Shown here: one piece after another, positions 1 through 7,411 of the stretch
Position numbering within the stretch: the stretch's first letter is position 1
Layout of the letters: each line of letters opens with the position of its first letter
From: Actinomadura sp. KC06
GTDB taxonomy: Bacteria; Actinomycetota; Actinomycetes; Streptosporangiales; Streptosporangiaceae
DNA: 42,202 bases
Reading direction: 5' to 3'
Assembly: GCF_004348735.1 (NCBI RefSeq)
Contig: NZ_SMKT01000072.1
Span: 1 to 42,202 of the forward strand
Notes under the pieces: model-generated
Seen by the model: the letters and a program-made list of their open reading frames with translations, nothing else
Databases searched by the model: none
Told to the model about the DNA's origin: nothing
Program-made: the position numbers and the translations under genes

Positions 1-830
1 GGCTCGGTGGGCGGGCCGCTCGGCAGGCCGGGCGGCGCGCCGGGCAGGCTCGGCGGCCCGCCCGGCAGGCCTGGGTCGCCGCCGGAGCCGGTCGGCGGCG
101 TCTCCGGCTCGCCGTTGGCGATCGCGGTGAGGCCCGGCGGCACCGTCAGCTCGAAGTCGAACGTGGCCTTGTCGCTCGGATGGTCGTTGCTCGGGAACCA
201 GGTGTGCGCGCCGCTCGGCTGGCACGCCACGAACACCCCGTCCGGCGTGCGGATCCAGCCGTAGGTGCCGAGCACCGGGTCCGACACCGGCTCCGGCGTC
301 CCCGAGTACGCGACGACGGTCGTGAACTTCGCGCCCTTCTCCAGCGCCTTCGCCGGCGTGACCTCCAGCTCGCTGCCGCCGCGCTGCTGCCGCGCCGGGG
401 CGCCGTCCACCGTGATCGACGACACCTCAAGCCCGGTCAGGTCGAGGTTGAACCGGGCGAGCCGCTCGGTCGCGACCGCGGTGATCGTCGCCGTGCCGTC
501 CAGCTGCGCCGGGCCGTTCGGCGTGATCTTCAGCTTCAGCGCGTAGTGCTGGACGTCGTAGCCGCCGTTGCCGTCGCCCGGCACGTACCGGTCGCCCGCC
601 GTCGTCGGCCCCACCGGACCGGTCGCGGCCGGGGCCGGCGGCGGGCCGGAGCCCTCCTTCCCGCCGTCGTCGAAGGGGGAGAGCTGGCAGGACGCGGTCA
701 GCGACCCCGCGACGGCGAGCGCGGCCAGCCCCGCGCCGCCGCGGAACAGCCGCGCGTCACGGGACCGTCCCGCGTTCCGGGACAGGGCTCGCGCGCCGGT
801 GCGGCGAGGGCTGGGGGAGTTTCCGGCCAT
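1..830 (-). CDS. M1-type aminopeptidase lipoprotein, N-terminal part (cut by window edge)
   Basis: The frame is open from an ATG at 830 to the left edge, giving 276 complete codons without a stop. The first 48 residues form an Arg-rich start, a hydrophobic stretch and a lipobox (LTASC, Cys48), so the product should be an exported lipoprotein. After a Pro/Ala linker comes a beta-rich region (YDVQHYALKLKI, then GTYGWIRTPDGVFVACQPSGA and HTWFPSNDHPSDKATFDFEL) typical of the N-terminal beta domain of M1 zinc aminopeptidases. The HExxH zinc site would lie beyond the edge, so catalysis cannot be confirmed. The end in view enters a Gly/Pro-rich loop (PGLPGGPPS-like), an unusual low-complexity insert. 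The ribosome site is weak (GGGCAG-like). Confidence 0.8.
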   Translation of the reverse strand, partial: MAGNSPSPRRTGARALSRNAGRSRDARLFRGGAGLAALAVAGSLTASCQLSPFDDGGKEGSGPPPAPAATGPVGPTTAGDRYVPGDGNGGYDVQHYALKLKITPNGPAQLDGTATITAVATERLARFNLDLTGLEVSSITVDGAPARQQRGGSELEVTPAKALEKGAKFTTVVAYSGTPEPVSDPVLGTYGWIRTPDGVFVACQPSGAHTWFPSNDHPSDKATFDFELTVPPGLTAIANGEPETPPTGSGGDPGLPGGPPSLPGAPPGLPSGPPTE

Positions 831-906
831 ATGCACGCTGCCCAGCCTGCCCGTGCCGGGCCCTAACCGGCAACTCGGTCATCCGGTCAGCCGTGCGTCT
901 AGGGGT

Positions 907-1761
907 TCAGCGGTGGGCGTAGGGGTTGGGAAGGTGCGGCGCGGCCTTCTCGACGACGGTGCGCGCCACCTTGCAGTGCAGGGCCTGCTTGCGCGGATCC
1001 CAGAGGATCCACAGGACGTCGATCAGCCCGATGCACCCGCAGACGCCGCCCAGCACGCTGTAGAACGCCGACCGGCCCGCGGCCTGGCCGGTGGTGATCG
1101 CCTGCCGGTCGTGCTCCCGGACGACGCGGATCCGCAGCAGCATCTTGCCGAGCGTCTGCCCCCACTTGGCGTGCATCAGCCAGTAGTAGAGGAACCCGAG
1201 GACGATGCCGATCCCGTTCGCCGCCGTCTGCCCGCCGCTGTAGAACGAGTCGCCGGGTTCCGGGTCGAACACGCGGTCCCAGTCCATGAACGGGATCGAG
1301 ATCAGGCCCGACACGATCCCGACGAGGATGAGGTCGACGATGGCGGCGCCCAGCCGTGCCCAGCGGCTCGCCAGCCCCTCGGACGGATCGGCGTAGCCGC
1401 CCATGCCGCCGCCGTACGCGGGCGCGGCCCCGTACCCCTGCTGCCCATAGGGCTGTTGCTGCCCATACGGCTGCTGCCCGTAGGGATCCTGGCCGTACGG
1501 CTGCTGTCCGTACGGCTCTTGCCCGTACGGGGGTTGCTGACCGTAGGGCTGCTGCTGTCCGCCGTACGGCTGCTGCTGACCATAGGGCGGTTGCTGCTGT
1601 CCGTAGGGCGGTTGCTGACCGTACGGCTGTTGCTCGCCGCCCTGGGGCTCCTGTCCGTAGGGCGGGCCGCCGTACGGTCCAGGGCGTTCGGGTCGCTGCT
1701 GGCCGTGCTGCCGGTCGTCCGGCTCTCCCCCGGACGCGGGGTCGTTCGGCGGTTGCGTCAT
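907..1761 (-). CDS. RDD family membrane protein with PYGQ-rich N-terminus
   Basis: 284 residues. Residues 1 to about 125 are low complexity, with about a dozen PYGQQ-like units. From about 127 (ASRWARLGAAIVDLILVG) to the end is an RDD domain with three to four predicted membrane helices and the conserved 'HAKWGQTLGKMLLRIRVV' motif. RDD proteins are small membrane proteins of mostly unknown role; some are linked to ion transport or sortase-like processing, but nothing here settles the function. The C-terminus (ALHCKVARTVVEKAAP) is nearly the same as that of the neighbouring RDD gene at 1875-2783, so the two are a tandem paralogous pair on the same strand about 110 bp apart. No strong ribosome site precedes the ATG. 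Confidence 0.88.
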   Translation of the reverse strand: MTQPPNDPASGGEPDDRQHGQQRPERPGPYGGPPYGQEPQGGEQQPYGQQPPYGQQQPPYGQQQPYGGQQQPYGQQPPYGQEPYGQQPYGQDPYGQQPYGQQQPYGQQGYGAAPAYGGGMGGYADPSEGLASRWARLGAAIVDLILVGIVSGLISIPFMDWDRVFDPEPGDSFYSGGQTAANGIGIVLGFLYYWLMHAKWGQTLGKMLLRIRVVREHDRQAITTGQAAGRSAFYSVLGGVCGCIGLIDVLWILWDPRKQALHCKVARTVVEKAAPHLPNPYAHR

Positions 1762-1834
1762 GCCGTCAGGGTGGCCGTGCCGCAGCCGTCCAAACCTCGC
1801 CGCGTCCGGGGTCAGCGCAATGTTTGCCCACGGA

Positions 1835-1851
1835 TGATCAGTAAATGATCA
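1835..1851. promoter_or_regulatory. Paired TGATCA motif upstream of RDD gene
   Basis: Two copies of the palindrome TGATCA (1835-1840 and 1846-1851) are separated by GTAAA. They lie in the 113-bp gap between the two RDD genes, about 75 bp upstream of the first gene's ATG. The AT content is well above the surroundings. This is a possible operator or promoter element; no regulator is assigned. Confidence 0.35.
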
Positions 1852-1874
1852 AAGGGCCGTCCGGACGGCGGCGC

Positions 1875-2783
1875 TCACTTGCGGGCGTACGGGTTCGGCA
1901 TCCACGGCGCCGCCTTCACCACCACCGTCTTCGCCACCTTGTCGTGGAGGGCCTGCCGGCGCTCGTCCCACAGGATCCACGCCGTGTCGAGCAGGCCGGC
2001 GAGCCCGAGGATGCCCGCCGCGGGGTTGAGGAGGTTGAGCGTCGCCGTGGTGAGCGTGATGGCGTAGACGAACGCCTGCCTGCCGATGGCCTGCCCCCAG
2101 GACACCGCCGAATAGTCGGACGCCTTCACCAGCCGGATGCCGACCGCCTTCTTGCCCAGCGTCTGGCCCCATTTCGCGTGCATGATCGTGTAGTACGCGA
2201 AGCCCACCAGGAACACGATGACGTAGCCGACCAGCAGCCTCGGGATGTTGTAGAGGTCCAGCGGGTCGGCGATCGGCTCGCCGGACTCGATGGACTCCTC
2301 CATCTTGTCCCAGCGGATGGAGGACAGGACGGCGGGCACCGCCAGGACGCTGAGGAGCAGGCCGTCCAGGATTCCCGCGCCGAGCCGCGCGCCGCGTCCC
2401 GCAAGCATGTCCTGCGGCCCGCCGTATCCGGGATGCGGCTGCCCGGGAGGGCCGTACCCCGGCTGAGGTGGGCCGTAGCCGGGTTGGGGCGCTCCGTAGC
2501 CGGGCTGCTGCGGGTAGGCGGGCAGGCCTTGACCGGCCGGCGGGGCATGACCGGCCGGCGGCGGGGGAGGCGCCTGGCCGGGCTGGGCGCCGTACGTGCC
2601 CTGATACGGCGGCGGACGCTCGGGCGTGCCCTCTGGAGGAGTCTCCGGGGACGCGGGGGAAGAGGCGGCGGCGGTGGGGGTGTCCGCCGCGGGGGCGTCG
2701 GTTTCGGGCGCGGCGTCGACCTGCGGTTCAGGGGGCTCCCTGTCGCCGCCCGCGGGCCGGGGGTTCTCAGGCGGTTCGCTCAT
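1875..2783 (-). CDS. RDD family membrane protein with Pro/Gly/Tyr-rich N-terminus
   Basis: 302 residues from the ATG at 2783 (MSEPPENPRP). An in-frame upstream start at 2807 is possible but would add MFNGTLWA and has no better ribosome site. Residues 1 to about 135 are acidic and then Pro-rich, with four PGYG units; the RDD domain follows (LAGRGARLGAGILDGLLLSV onward) with hydrophobic helices and the 'HAKWGQTLGKKAVGIRLV' motif. The C-terminal segment ALHDKVAKTVVVKAAP parallels that of the adjacent RDD gene. A membrane protein of unknown function; the disordered tail should be cytoplasmic. It is paralogous to the gene at 907-1761 but has a different repeat type in its tail. Confidence 0.87.
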   Translation of the reverse strand: MSEPPENPRPAGGDREPPEPQVDAAPETDAPAADTPTAAASSPASPETPPEGTPERPPPYQGTYGAQPGQAPPPPPAGHAPPAGQGLPAYPQQPGYGAPQPGYGPPQPGYGPPGQPHPGYGGPQDMLAGRGARLGAGILDGLLLSVLAVPAVLSSIRWDKMEESIESGEPIADPLDLYNIPRLLVGYVIVFLVGFAYYTIMHAKWGQTLGKKAVGIRLVKASDYSAVSWGQAIGRQAFVYAITLTTATLNLLNPAAGILGLAGLLDTAWILWDERRQALHDKVAKTVVVKAAPWMPNPYARK

Positions 2784-2913
2784 GGCCCACAGTGTGCCGT
2801 TAAACACAGTGCCCCGGTGAACACGGTGTTCTGGTATGAGGGGCCTTCTGATGGCTACCGACCCTGGACGCGGGCGCGTCCAGGGCCGGTCACCCCCCGA
2901 GCTGTGGATGGTC

Positions 2914-4005
2914 TCAGAGGTTCCCGCGGAGCTCCTGCTCCCGCTCGATCGCCTCGAACAGCGCCTTGAAGTTGCCCTTGCCGAAGCCGAGCGAGCCGTG
3001 CCGCTCGATCAGCTCGAAGAACACCGTCGGCCGGTCCTGGACGGGCTTGGTGAAGATCTGCAGCAGGTAGCCGTCCTCGTCCCGGTCGACCAGGATCCGG
3101 CGCTTCTGCAGCTCCTCGATCGGGACCCGCACCTCGCCGATGCGCTCGCGCAGCTCGGGGTCCTCGTAGTAGGAGTCGGGGCTCTCCAGGAACTCGACGC
3201 CCGCGGCCCGCATCTGGTCGAGGGTCGCGAGGATGTCGTTGGTGGCGAGCGCGATGTGCTGGACGCCAGGCCCGCCGTAGAACTCCAGGTACTCGTCGAT
3301 CTGCGACTTGCGCTTGCTCTCCGCCGGCTCGTTCAGCGGGAACTTCACCTTGCGGGTGCCGTCCGCGACGACCTTGGACATCAGCGCCGAGTACTCGGTC
3401 GCGATGTCGTCGCCGACGAACTCCGCCATGTCGGTGAAGCCCATGACCCGGTGGTAGTACTCGGCCCACTCGTCCATGCGCTCGACATTGCCGACGCAGT
3501 GGTCGATCGCCTGGAAGAACCTCTTCTCCGGCGGCGCGACGATGGGGTCGGCGGACACGAACCCCGGCAGGTACGGGCCGGAGTAGTTGGACCGGTCGAC
3601 CAGCGAGTGCCGCGTCTCGCCGTACGTGGCGATCGCCGCGATCGTCACCTTGCCGTGGTCGTCCTCCAGGACGTGCGGCTCCTCCAGCCCCGTGGCGCCC
3701 TTCGCGACCGCGTGCCGGTAGGCGGCGTGGACGTCGGGGACCTCGATCGCGAGGTCGACCACGCCGTCGCCGTGCGCGGCGACGTGCCGGCCGATCTCGG
3801 TGTCGGCCTTCACCGGGCCGCGGAACACGAACCGGGCGCTGCCCGACTCCAGCACGTGCACGGCCTCGTCGGGGCTGCCGTTCTCCGGGCCGCGGTAGGC
3901 GACCCTGCGCATGCCGAACGCGGTCGAGTAGTAGTGCGCCGCCTGCTTGGCGTTGCCGACGGCGAAGACGACGGCGTCCATGCCCTTGACCGGAAACTCA
4001 TCCAT
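2914..4005 (-). CDS. hppD: 4-hydroxyphenylpyruvate dioxygenase
   Basis: 363 residues. It converts 4-hydroxyphenylpyruvate and O2 to homogentisate in tyrosine breakdown. The two-lobed vicinal-oxygen-chelate fold is recognisable. The metal ligands are visible as His in QAIDHCVGNV, His in GVQHIALATND and Glu in FFELIERHG, and the C-terminus has the family signature GFGKGNFKALFEAIEREQ. The start is uncertain: ATG 4005 (MDEFPVKGMD) and ATG 4023 (MSRLGG) both have poor ribosome sites, and the Streptomyces enzymes carry about 20 residues before the FPVKGMD motif. The gene is divergent from an AsnC-type regulator, which probably controls it through the TCTGTACA sites between them. Confidence 0.95.
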   Translation of the reverse strand: MDEFPVKGMDAVVFAVGNAKQAAHYYSTAFGMRRVAYRGPENGSPDEAVHVLESGSARFVFRGPVKADTEIGRHVAAHGDGVVDLAIEVPDVHAAYRHAVAKGATGLEEPHVLEDDHGKVTIAAIATYGETRHSLVDRSNYSGPYLPGFVSADPIVAPPEKRFFQAIDHCVGNVERMDEWAEYYHRVMGFTDMAEFVGDDIATEYSALMSKVVADGTRKVKFPLNEPAESKRKSQIDEYLEFYGGPGVQHIALATNDILATLDQMRAAGVEFLESPDSYYEDPELRERIGEVRVPIEELQKRRILVDRDEDGYLLQIFTKPVQDRPTVFFELIERHGSLGFGKGNFKALFEAIEREQELRGNL

Positions 4006-4065
4006 ACCACCCAATCTCGACATGCGCCTACAAGGTGCGCAAGAGTGGATTGAATCGCTGGTCAA

Positions 4066-4106
4066 TCTGTACAGTCAGGTGCGGTGACCGCCGGACGGTC
4101 TGTACA
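4066..4106. promoter_or_regulatory. Two TCTGTACA boxes between hppD and the AsnC gene
   Basis: TCTGTACA occurs at 4066-4073 and again at 4099-4106; the offset is 33 bp, about three helical turns, so both face the same side of the DNA. The core TGTACA is itself palindromic. The boxes lie in the 109-bp divergent space, the second ending 8 bp before the AsnC start codon. Lrp/AsnC octamers typically bind such phased sites and autoregulate, so control of both hppD and the regulator is the likely role (inference). Confidence 0.5.
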
Positions 4107-4114
4107 TCCTGACC

Positions 4115-4720
4115 ATGAGCGGGAGCGAGGAGCCGGAGGGGCGCGTGGCGATCGACGAGCTGGACGGACGCCTGATCGAGCTGTTCACCGCCCAGCCCCG
4201 CATCGGCGTGCTGGAGGCGTCCAGGCGGCTCAAGGTGGCGCGCGGGACCGTCCAGGCGCGGCTCGACCGGCTCGCCCGGGACGGCGTCATCGCCGGGTAC
4301 GGCCCGGAGATCGACGCGGCGGCGCTCGGCTACGGCGTCACGGCCTTCGTGACGCTGCAACTCAGGCAGGCGGGCGGGCACGACCCGGTGGGGGCGCGGC
4401 TCGCGCAGGTGCCGGAGGTGATCGAGGCGCACACGATCACCGGCCCCGGCGACATGCTGTGCCGGGTCGTGGCGCGCAGCAACACCGACCTGCAGCGCGT
4501 CATCGACGTGATCGTGGACGTGGCGGGCGTGGAACGTGCGTCGTCGGTGATCTCGCTGGCCACGCAGGTGCCGTACCGGACGCTCCCGCTGGTCCGCGCG
4601 GCGTCCACCCAGCGGGCTGTGTCCACCCAGCGGGCAACGTCCACCCAGCAGAGCGCCTCCACGCAACGCCCGGCACGAGCCGGAGACCCCTCCCGCCACG
4701 CGGGCTCGGGTCCACCGTGA
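4115..4720 (+). CDS. Lrp/AsnC family transcriptional regulator with repeat tail
   Basis: 201 residues. The N-terminal helix-turn-helix (IDELDGRLIELFTAQPRIGV, then LEASRRLKVARGTVQARLDRL) is followed by an AsnC ligand-binding/dimer domain (residues about 70-150; GVTAFVTLQL, ITGPGDMLCRVVARS). Divergent transcription from hppD suggests an aromatic amino acid or its keto acid as effector (inference). Residues 162-185 are four hexapeptides of the form xxSTQR, encoded by an 18-bp tandem repeat, followed by a polar disordered end. This tail is about 40 residues beyond a usual AsnC protein and may vary among strains. No good Shine-Dalgarno is seen. Confidence 0.9.
   Translation: MSGSEEPEGRVAIDELDGRLIELFTAQPRIGVLEASRRLKVARGTVQARLDRLARDGVIAGYGPEIDAAALGYGVTAFVTLQLRQAGGHDPVGARLAQVPEVIEAHTITGPGDMLCRVVARSNTDLQRVIDVIVDVAGVERASSVISLATQVPYRTLPLVRAASTQRAVSTQRATSTQQSASTQRPARAGDPSRHAGSGPP
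4598..4669 (+). repeat. 18-bp coding minisatellite, four units
   Basis: Four in-frame 18-bp units share the core TCCACCCAGCGG with minor drift in units three and four. They encode AASTQR, AVSTQR, ATSTQQ and SASTQR in the C-terminal tail of the AsnC-type regulator. The degeneracy increases toward the 3' end, as expected of an ageing tandem array. Confidence 0.85.
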
Positions 4721-4728
4721 GACGTGGT

Positions 4729-4764
4729 GAGGCCGGGCGACTCGGATGGAGATCGCCCGGCCTC
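4729..4764. terminator. Strong bidirectional hairpin between AsnC gene and greA
   Basis: A perfect 12-bp stem GAGGCCGGGCGA (4729-4740) pairs with TCGCCCGGCCTC (4753-4764) around a 12-base loop. It starts 9 bases after the AsnC stop codon and precedes the convergent greA stop. There is no T-run, as is common for actinobacterial terminators. Confidence 0.75.
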
Positions 4765-4822
4765 GGCCGTCACCTATCGCGTGGGAGCTCGTGAAGGCGC
4801 GCGCCCGTGAAGGCGCGCAGGG

Positions 4823-5323
4823 TCAGCCGGCGCCGTAGGGGGTCGCGTCGATGATCTCGACGGTCATGCCGCGGCCGTTCGGCAGGGTGTAGGTGGCCTT
4901 GTCGCCGACCTTCTTGCCGTTGATGGCCGCGCCGAGCGGCGACTTGGGGGAGTACACGTCGATGGGGGCGCCGACCTCCTCGCGGGACGCGAGCAGGAAC
5001 GTGACCTCCTCGTCGTCGCCCTCGAAGGAGACCGTGACGGTCATGCCCGGACCGACGACGCCCTCGGTGCGGGGCGCCTCCCCGACGCGGGCGTTCTCCA
5101 GGATGCCCTGGAGCTGGAGGATCCGGCCCTCGATCTTGCCCTGTTCCTCCTTGGCCGCGTGGTAGCCGCCGTTCTCGCGCAGGTCGCCTTCCTCCCGCGC
5201 CGCCTCGATCTTCTGCGCGATCTCGATGCGGCCCGGGCCCGACAGGTGCTCAAGTTCGTTCTTGAGCCGGTCGTACGCCTCCTGGGTCAGCCAGGTGACG
5301 TTGTCAGCGCGGGTCTCGGTCAC
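4823..5323 (-). CDS. greA: Transcription elongation factor GreA
   Basis: 166 residues, the normal actinobacterial length. It rescues backtracked RNA polymerase by stimulating transcript cleavage through the secondary channel. The N-terminal coiled coil (residues about 14-85, WLTQEAYDRLKNELEHL onward) carries the acidic tip residues in AREEGDLRENGGYH. The C-terminal FKBP-like domain ends with SPLGAAINGKKVGDKATY. The gene is followed on the same strand, on its upstream side, by the DUF4307 gene. The same pairing occurs in mycobacteria. Confidence 0.97.
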   Translation of the reverse strand: MTETRADNVTWLTQEAYDRLKNELEHLSGPGRIEIAQKIEAAREEGDLRENGGYHAAKEEQGKIEGRILQLQGILENARVGEAPRTEGVVGPGMTVTVSFEGDDEEVTFLLASREEVGAPIDVYSPKSPLGAAINGKKVGDKATYTLPNGRGMTVEIIDATPYGAG

Positions 5324-5487
5324 GGGTACTCCTCATCCACATGTTGCGATCTCGCCCGCCCGCCGTGGAGCGGGTGTCACATCGACATGAAGTGCGGCCA
5401 GGTGAAACCTCTAGCCTATCCGGTGTGTTCGAGTAAAGGTTCCCTGAACACGACGTCTGCAATCCGTCAGTTGTGTTTCGTCCTTCA

Positions 5488-5507
5488 CCGGGCGTAGGGG
5501 CGCCCGG
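5488..5507 (-). terminator. Hairpin downstream of the DUF4307 gene
   Basis: CCGGGCG (5488-5494) and CGCCCGG (5501-5507) form a perfect 7-bp stem with a 6-base loop, 28 bases past the DUF4307 stop. A second imperfect GC stem lies between it and the stop. No T-run follows. The remaining 5324-5487 holds only the likely greA promoter region; no gene was seen. Confidence 0.4.
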
Positions 5508-5534
5508 CCGGGGCCGTCTCGCCGGACGGGCCCT

Positions 5535-5939
5535 TCAGACGGCGCGGCAGCCGTGGATCCTCGCCCCGGTGGCCCGGCGGGGGGTCTGGAGCGTCGCCGT
5601 CCCGTCCACGCTGGACTTTCCGGCGGGCACGGTGACCTCCTGCGCGCCGAGCACCGTGAAGTTCTCGTCGAAGGCGTCGACGGTGCATCGGACCTCGTCG
5701 TCCTTGCCCTTCGCCACCGAATAGTTGATCTCGACGCCGGTGTCGGCGATGTCATAGGTGACGGTCTGCGCGACGATGCCCGGCGTCTGGCCCGCGTAGG
5801 CCGCGATGATCCCGAAGCCTCCCGCGGCCAGCGCGGTCACGACGCCGATCACGACCAGCCCGGCGCGTCCGCGCGGGGTCGCGGCGGGGCCCCGCCCGGA
5901 GTCGTCGGACGCCGCTGGTTTCGACAGGCTCGTCGTCAT
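5535..5939 (-). CDS. DUF4307 membrane protein
   Basis: 134 residues. One transmembrane helix (residues about 27-49, GLVVIGVVTALAAGGFGIIAAYA) follows a short polar cytoplasmic start. The remainder is an extracytoplasmic beta domain (TVTYDIADTGVEINYSVAKG, then VRCTVDAFDENFTVLGAQEV), with two cysteines (in VRCTV and near the C-terminus, HGCRAV) that could form a disulfide. This matches DUF4307, a family usually encoded between greA and mca, as here. Function unknown. It is divergent from mca, with 112 bp between the two starts. Confidence 0.88.
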   Translation of the reverse strand: MTTSLSKPAASDDSGRGPAATPRGRAGLVVIGVVTALAAGGFGIIAAYAGQTPGIVAQTVTYDIADTGVEINYSVAKGKDDEVRCTVDAFDENFTVLGAQEVTVPAGKSSVDGTATLQTPRRATGARIHGCRAV

Positions 5940-6051
5940 GGCGGGGAATCTCCGTGCGGTGGGCGGACGTTGTCAGGGACAATTCTCGTCTGTCATCGCG
6001 CGTGCCTCGAACCGGGGTCCGCTCATCACGGTCCGAACAGGAGATCCCTAC

Positions 6052-7053
6052 GTGTCCGAGGTCATCGATACGGCGGTCAACGACGATGCGCCGGCCGTCG
6101 GCGGCGGTACGGCGGTCAGTGACGAGGCGGCGGTCATAGAGGAGGCGGCGCGCGCGCGGACGGGCGGGGGCGATGAGCCGCTGCGGCTCATGGCGGTGCA
6201 CGCCCACCCCGACGACGAGTCCAGCAAGGGCGCGGCCACGATGGCGAAGTACGTCGCCGAGGGCGTCGAGGTCCTCGTCGTCACCTGCACGGGCGGCGAG
6301 CGCGGCGACATCCTGAACCCGGCGATGGACCGTCCCGAGGTCAAGGCCGACATCGGCAAGGTCCGTGAGGCGGAGATGGCGCGGGCCCGGGAGATCCTCG
6401 GCGTCCGGCAGAGCTGGCTCGGCTTCGTCGACTCCGGCTTCCCCGAGGGCGACCCGCCGCCCCCGCTGCCGGACGGCTGCTTCGCGCTGGAGCCGCTGGA
6501 GTCGGCGTCCGAGCCGCTGGTGCGCGCCGTCCGCGACTTCCGCCCGCACGTGATGCTGACCTACGACGAGAAGGGCGGCTACCCGCATCCCGACCACGTG
6601 AAGTGCCACGAGGTGTCGGTGGAGGCGTTCGAGGCGGCGGGCGACCCGGAGCGCTACCCGGGCACCGGCGAGCCGTGGCAGCCGCTGAAGCTCTACTACC
6701 ACATGACGTTCAGCAAGGAGCGGATCCTCGCCCTGCACACCGCCATGGAGGACGCCGGCCTGGAGTCGCCGTACGCCGAATGGCTGGAGGGCTTCGAGGA
6801 GAAGAAGGAGAAGCGCGCGAGCTGGGACGTGACGACGCGCGTCCCCTGCGCCGACCACTTCGAGACCAGGGACCGCGCCCTGCTCGCCCACGCCACCCAG
6901 ATCGACCCCAACGGGTTCTGGTTCGTCGTCCCGCTGGACGTGCAGCGCGAGGCATGGCCCACCGAGGACTACCATTTGGCCAGGTCCCTGGTCGACACTG
7001 AACTGCCGGAGGACGACCTGTTCGCCGGCGTCCGGGAGAGGGTGTGTCTGTAG
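6052..7053 (+). CDS. mca: Mycothiol S-conjugate amidase
   Basis: 333 residues. It cleaves mycothiol S-conjugates to a mercapturic acid, which is exported, and GlcN-Ins, which is recycled; this is a detoxification route specific to mycothiol-using actinobacteria. The zinc-binding AHPDDE motif (residues 51-56) and the second HPDH motif (in GGYPHPDHVKCHE) are intact. Start chosen: GTG 6052, with AGGAGA 7 to 8 bases upstream. This gives an acidic, Ala/Val-rich N-terminal extension of about 45 residues compared with the usual mycobacterial protein; an internal ATG at 6190 would remove it. A small membrane-protein gene overlaps its stop codon. Confidence 0.95.
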   Translation: MSEVIDTAVNDDAPAVGGGTAVSDEAAVIEEAARARTGGGDEPLRLMAVHAHPDDESSKGAATMAKYVAEGVEVLVVTCTGGERGDILNPAMDRPEVKADIGKVREAEMARAREILGVRQSWLGFVDSGFPEGDPPPPLPDGCFALEPLESASEPLVRAVRDFRPHVMLTYDEKGGYPHPDHVKCHEVSVEAFEAAGDPERYPGTGEPWQPLKLYYHMTFSKERILALHTAMEDAGLESPYAEWLEGFEEKKEKRASWDVTTRVPCADHFETRDRALLAHATQIDPNGFWFVVPLDVQREAWPTEDYHLARSLVDTELPEDDLFAGVRERVCL

Positions 7054-7337
7054 TGCCCGTGCTCGCCGACGTCCCGCTGAACGACGACACCGTCAGTCCC
7101 GGCGTCCTGGGCCTCGCGGTCTTCGTCGCCCTGGCCGTCGCGACGGTGTTCCTCCTCCGCTCGATGAACAAGCAGCTGAAGAAGATCCAGGCGCCGCGGG
7201 AAGCGGACCTGAAGCAGCAGGAGTGGGAGCGCGCCGAGGCCGAAAAGGCCGCGACCGCCGCGATCCCTGCGACCACCGGCGACGCGGCGAAGATCGAGAA
7301 GGCCGGGACGCCGTCGGCGGACGACGACGAGTCCTGA
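7053..7337 (+). CDS. Small single-pass membrane protein linked to mca
   Basis: 94 residues from GTG 7053, which shares its G with the mca stop TAG. The alternative GTG 7044 has the GGAGAGG site too close to be good. One transmembrane helix (VLGLAVFVALAVATVFLLRS) is followed by a basic, then Glu/Ala-rich cytoplasmic tail (MNKQLKKIQ onward). Mycobacteria carry a similar small protein directly after mca (Rv1083), so the coupling is old. Function unknown; translational coupling suggests membrane anchoring or transport related to mercapturate export (inference). Confidence 0.8.
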   Translation: MPVLADVPLNDDTVSPGVLGLAVFVALAVATVFLLRSMNKQLKKIQAPREADLKQQEWERAEAEKAATAAIPATTGDAAKIEKAGTPSADDDES

Positions 7338-7411
7338 AACGGGAGCGGCGGGCCGCTGAAGGCAGGTTGACGGCCGGTTGGATCCGGGCGCGTCCGGGGA
7401 GGACCCACGAC

